Below, one piece after another: positions 22,397 to 25,558 of a DNA stretch of 25,558 nucleotides (positions within the stretch are counted from its first letter, which is position 1; each line of letters starts with the position of its first letter). The notes beneath the pieces are model-generated. The model saw only the letters and a list, made by a program, of their open reading frames with translations. It ran no database searches and had not been told where the DNA came from. This DNA is from Candidatus Methanogasteraceae archaeon UBA261. GTDB lineage: Archaea; Halobacteriota; Methanosarcinia; Methanosarcinales; Methanogasteraceae. Made by a program: the position numbers and the translations under genes. The stretch spans positions 1 to 25,558 of the forward strand of contig DAWR01000187.1 in the NCBI GenBank assembly GCA_002506015.1, read 5' to 3'.

Positions 22397-25144
22397 ATGA
22401 AACAGTCCGCACAACCAGACGAAACCTTGTGGTACCAGTTGACCGCCGAAGATACGTTTGGGATCCTGCACTCGGAACAATCAGGACTATCGGCAGAGGA
22501 GGCTAACGCAAGACTTGAGCGCTACGGTTACAACGAAATCAAGTTCAAGAAGCGCAGCGCACTCATTCGGTTTCTTGCGCAGTTCAACAGTCCGCTAATC
22601 ATCATTCTGCTCGTCTGTTCCGCAATCACAAGTGCTCTTTGCATCTGGAAGGGTGAGGATCTGTGGATGGATACGGTGGTCATTCTTGCTGTGGTTATTG
22701 CAAACACGATTATCGGGTTCATCCAGGAGGGAAAAGCCGAGGCATCGGTTGATGCACTTGAGAAGATGATCGTGCCCGGGTGCACGGTGGTTCGGGGTGG
22801 CAAGAAGGTTATGATGCCCGCACGAAAACTGGTTCCAGGGGACGTTGTGGTCATGGAGGGCGGGGATAGGGTTCCTGCCGACCTGCGGCTTTTTCAGGCG
22901 AAGAACCTGAGCGCAGATGAATCAGCGATCACCGGGGAATCAGTGCCCACTTTCAAAAAGACCGATGCGATCGCAGGAGAACGAATAATTGCGGATCAGA
23001 GCTGCATCCTGTTCAACGGCACGTTTGTTACAAAAGGAATGGGACATGGGGTCGTCGTCGGGACCGGGGAGCGAACAGAGATTGGAAGAATCGCAAAGCT
23101 GATAACAGAAACAGAGAAGATCACGACGCCGCTTACGAGGAAGATGGCAGAGTTCACCAGGATCCTTGTCATCGTAATCCTTGCAATCACAGTTATCAAC
23201 TTTGTGCTGGCGGTATGGTTCGGTATCGAGATAGAAACAGCGTTTCTCGCATCGGTGTCCATGGTGGTCGCAGCAATCCCGGAAGGACTGCCCGCGGTCG
23301 TGACAATGGCGCTGGCGATCGGTGTTACAGCGATGGCGCGGAGAAACGCAATCATAAAGCGGCTGCCTGCCGCAGAGACCCTCGGATGCACCACTGTTAT
23401 CTGCTCGGACAAGACCGGGACGCTCACAAAGAACCAGATGACGGTGTCGCGGATATACGCCGGGAGAAGAGACTACACGGTGAGCGGGGTCGGGTACGAA
23501 CCATCAGGGGAGTTTACCCCTGCTGAGAGGGGTGAAGAGCTGAAACTTACCTTACAAGTGGGTCATTTCTGCAACGATGCGAGAATCGCACGAGAAAATG
23601 GTTACAGCGTCATCGGAGACCCAACAGAGGGGGCACTGCTCGTCTCTGCGATGAAAGCGGTGAAAGCGGGCATTGGAGTGCCAAATGATCCGTTACAGCG
23701 GTTGGATGAGATACCGTTTGACTCAGAGCAGCAGTACATGGCTACGCTGCACGAGGGCGACGGAAAGCACGTAATCTTTGTGAAGGGGTCGCCAGAGCGG
23801 GTTCTCGGGATGTGCCAGACCAGAATGGTGGACGGCGAGATAGAGCCGATAGATCAGGCGGAGAGAGTTGAGATACTTGCAAAGGTGGATGAGATGGCAG
23901 GAGATGCGCTCAGGTTACTTGCAATGGCGTACAGGGAAATTACGCCAGAGCGTGGTTCAATCGATGAGAATGATCTTTTGGGCATGACATTTCTTGGCAT
24001 TCAGGGTATGATCGATCCGGCAAGAGAAGAGGCGATAGATGGGGTTGCAAAGTGCAGAAGCGCGGGTATCCGGGTTGTGATGGCAACAGGGGATCATGCG
24101 AGAACAGCAAAGGCAGTCGCCCGAAAACTCGGAATCGGAATTGACACAGAGAAGGCGGTCACCGGAGAGGAACTCTCGAAGATGAGTGATGATGAACTCT
24201 ACGATGTCGTTGCGGATGTGCCGGTCTACGCACGGGTTGCGCCTGATGACAAGTTTAGGATCACAAGGGCTCTTCAAAAGCACGGGGAGGTCGTCGCAAT
24301 GACCGGTGACGGCGTCAATGATGCGCCAGCGCTCTCTGCTGCTGACATCGGTATTGCCATGGGTATAACCGGGACTGAGGTGAGCAAGGAAGCGTCAGAC
24401 ATGATTCTTGCCGACGACAACTTCGCAACGATCGTCTCTGCTGTGGAAGAGGGCAGATATGTCTACAACAACATCAAAAAGGTAATTCTGTACACGCTCC
24501 CGACGAACGGCGGGCAGGCGCTGCTGGTTATGGGCGCAATACTTCTCGCACCGTTTCTAACACTCTTCCGTGACCAGCTTCCGCTTTCACCTGTGCAGAT
24601 ACTCTGGATCAACCTCTTCGACGCAGTGGCGCTCGCACTCCCCATCATCATGGAACCGATGGAGAAGGATCTGCTCAAGAAGCCCCCGAGGAATCCTGAC
24701 GAACGAATCACCGATCCTCCATTTTTTAGGAAGGTGGGACTGGTCTCAATCGTGATGGCGATCTCAGGGTTTGCGATGTACTACCACTATGGGCTGCCTG
24801 CGATCGATGGACCCCTCGTTGTTAACAAAGAGCTCCTCACACAGGCGCAGACTGCTGCATTCACAACCGTTGTGCTGGTGCACCTCTGCTACGTCGTGAC
24901 CGCACGATCGATTACAGAATCGGCATTCACATTCAGTCCTTTCTCGAACCGATGGCTGCTTGGAGGGATGGCGCTCACCATTGTGACGCAGCTTACAATC
25001 GTCTACCATCCGATCGGGAATGCTATTCTCGGAACGGCACCGCTGCCGCTGGAATGGTGGGGGCTGATGATACTGCTTGCGCTGCCCGGGTTCGTTGTGA
25101 TCGAGGTTGAGAAGTGGCTTGCGAAACGAGGCACGTCGACCTGA
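22397..25144 (+). CDS. P-type cation-transporting ATPase, type II
   Basis: 915 residues, complete. Actuator loop TGES (179-182), M4 motif PEGLPAVVT (295-303), phosphorylation site SDKTGTLT with Asp338, nucleotide-binding region KGSPERVLGM, and hinge TGDGVNDAPAL (about 636-646) are all present, with about ten membrane spans. The N terminus has the type II regulatory motif SGLSAEEANARLERYGYNE. M6 reads LSPVQILWINLFDAVALALP, unlike the DLGTDMLPA of the partial paralogue at the left edge, so the two pumps probably carry different ions. Ca2+ or H+/Na+ transport is plausible; the sequence does not decide. AGGTAA lies 7 nt before the ATG. A piece of its 3' end is duplicated about 364 nt downstream. 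Confidence 0.95.
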   Translation: MKQSAQPDETLWYQLTAEDTFGILHSEQSGLSAEEANARLERYGYNEIKFKKRSALIRFLAQFNSPLIIILLVCSAITSALCIWKGEDLWMDTVVILAVVIANTIIGFIQEGKAEASVDALEKMIVPGCTVVRGGKKVMMPARKLVPGDVVVMEGGDRVPADLRLFQAKNLSADESAITGESVPTFKKTDAIAGERIIADQSCILFNGTFVTKGMGHGVVVGTGERTEIGRIAKLITETEKITTPLTRKMAEFTRILVIVILAITVINFVLAVWFGIEIETAFLASVSMVVAAIPEGLPAVVTMALAIGVTAMARRNAIIKRLPAAETLGCTTVICSDKTGTLTKNQMTVSRIYAGRRDYTVSGVGYEPSGEFTPAERGEELKLTLQVGHFCNDARIARENGYSVIGDPTEGALLVSAMKAVKAGIGVPNDPLQRLDEIPFDSEQQYMATLHEGDGKHVIFVKGSPERVLGMCQTRMVDGEIEPIDQAERVEILAKVDEMAGDALRLLAMAYREITPERGSIDENDLLGMTFLGIQGMIDPAREEAIDGVAKCRSAGIRVVMATGDHARTAKAVARKLGIGIDTEKAVTGEELSKMSDDELYDVVADVPVYARVAPDDKFRITRALQKHGEVVAMTGDGVNDAPALSAADIGIAMGITGTEVSKEASDMILADDNFATIVSAVEEGRYVYNNIKKVILYTLPTNGGQALLVMGAILLAPFLTLFRDQLPLSPVQILWINLFDAVALALPIIMEPMEKDLLKKPPRNPDERITDPPFFRKVGLVSIVMAISGFAMYYHYGLPAIDGPLVVNKELLTQAQTAAFTTVVLVHLCYVVTARSITESAFTFSPFSNRWLLGGMALTIVTQLTIVYHPIGNAILGTAPLPLEWWGLMILLALPGFVVIEVEKWLAKRGTST

Positions 25145-25558
25145 CGCTGATGTGTGGGATCAAAACCCGGAGTTTTCAGACGTTCAGCCCCAAAAGCGAT
25201 GTATGTAAATATCGTTCTCTGGTATCCCAAAAACATGCCAGCCACGCGACCAACCGACCCCCATGCGGGCGTGCGCCCGGGAGACGCTCGAAAGCAGGGG
25301 GCAGCAGGACGTCGGGCGTATGGGCACTTGGAGCAGGCAGGAGGCGGCTGGTTCTATCCTGCCGGTGATAACATCCGGGGGCTCATAGATGCTCTTTACA
25401 CCACTTCTTAAGTGCAGGAAGTTTTGCCGGAGTATCCGGCTTGACCTACAGGGGTTTGTTACAATCGAGGTTGAGAAGTGGCTTTTCGAAACGGTTCTGG
25501 TAATGGGGGTGCTGGATAAGTGGGTGACGGAGCTTGTGTTTTTTCTGAGACGTTGGTT
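25145..25558. other. Region after the P-type ATPase, with a GC-rich segment and a duplicated tail
   Basis: About 410 nt. At 25234-25411 a GC-rich open frame (MPATRPTDPHAGVRPGDARK...) has no recognised homology or ribosome site and may be chance. A perfect 6-bp stem CGGGCG/CGCCCG stands at 25266-25279. At 25452-25492 there is a copy of the end of the ATPase gene, in a frame that stays open to the window edge. Confidence 0.45.
25452..25558 (+). pseudogene. Duplicated 3' tail of the P-type ATPase gene, open to window edge
   Basis: 25464-25484 is identical to 25100-25120 (21 nt), and similarity spans about 25452-25492 versus 25088-25128. Translated in the matching frame it gives GFVTIEVEKWLFETV, parallel to GFVVIEVEKWLAKRG in the ATPase, and then VLVMGVLDKWVTELVFFLRR to the window end. 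It has no start codon. It is either a remnant from an unequal repeat event or part of a further gene that continues outside the window. Confidence 0.5.

Noticed and set aside
25154..25411. GC-rich 85-codon open frame
   Set aside because: Long frames arise by chance in GC-rich sequence; there is no ribosome site and no recognised motif. Kept only as a remark.

Overview
This window is a piece of an archaeal chromosome, most likely from a methanogenic or methane/alkane-oxidising euryarchaeote (Halobacteriota/Methanomicrobia-like). The evidence is an archaeal acetyl-CoA decarbonylase/synthase beta subunit (CdhC), a methanogenesis-marker-16 type DUF39/ferredoxin protein, a UbiA enzyme of archaeal ether-lipid synthesis, a tubulin/FtsZ-superfamily protein, paired MinD/ferredoxin ATPases, and archaeal TATA boxes and Shine-Dalgarno sites. 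The exact taxon cannot be fixed from the sequence alone.

Layout. 1-2.2 kb: the 3' part of a P-type cation ATPase (cut by the left edge), then a leftward crcB-DUF190 pair. 2.4-8.3 kb: a split export system. A TetR regulator, an exported anchored protein and an FtsX/MacB-type permease form one operon; a second paralogous permease and a LolD/MacB-type ATPase form another. Each operon has the same TATA box/palindromic operator arrangement, so the TetR protein probably controls both. 8.3-11.3 kb: a decayed accessory zone with coding remnants, an AT-rich (probably acquired) methyltransferase, a small Cys/Trp/His protein, a DUF4389 membrane protein and a frameshifted ABC ATPase fragment that stops at a hairpin repeat. 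11.4-13.1 kb: nadA followed directly by the UbiA prenyltransferase. 13.3-14.1 kb: a lipoprotein. 14.7-17.5 kb: cdhC, divergent from a tubulin-like gene. 17.6-20.1 kb: the DUF39/ferredoxin protein overlapping a secreted thioredoxin-CcdA fusion. 20.5-22.1 kb: two overlapping MinD/ferredoxin ATPases. 22.4-25.1 kb: a complete second P-type ATPase, followed by a short duplicated copy of its own 3' end.

Three members of a hairpin repeat family lie between genes (10.8, 14.5 and 22.3 kb); the first two are inverted relative to each other and flank the ABC fragment-UbiA-nadA-lipoprotein segment. Several intergenic stretches hold broken coding sequence (2434-2738 minus, 5873-6073 plus, about 6080-6238 plus, 8530-8745 plus, 10642-10755 minus, 10860-11206 minus). 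I saw no tRNA, rRNA, CRISPR array or intact transposase. The best candidates for new biology are the two-operon TetR-controlled ABC system, the glycosylation-sequon-rich thioredoxin-CcdA fusion translationally coupled to a methanogenesis marker protein, and the unusual tubulin-like gene beside a stand-alone cdhC.
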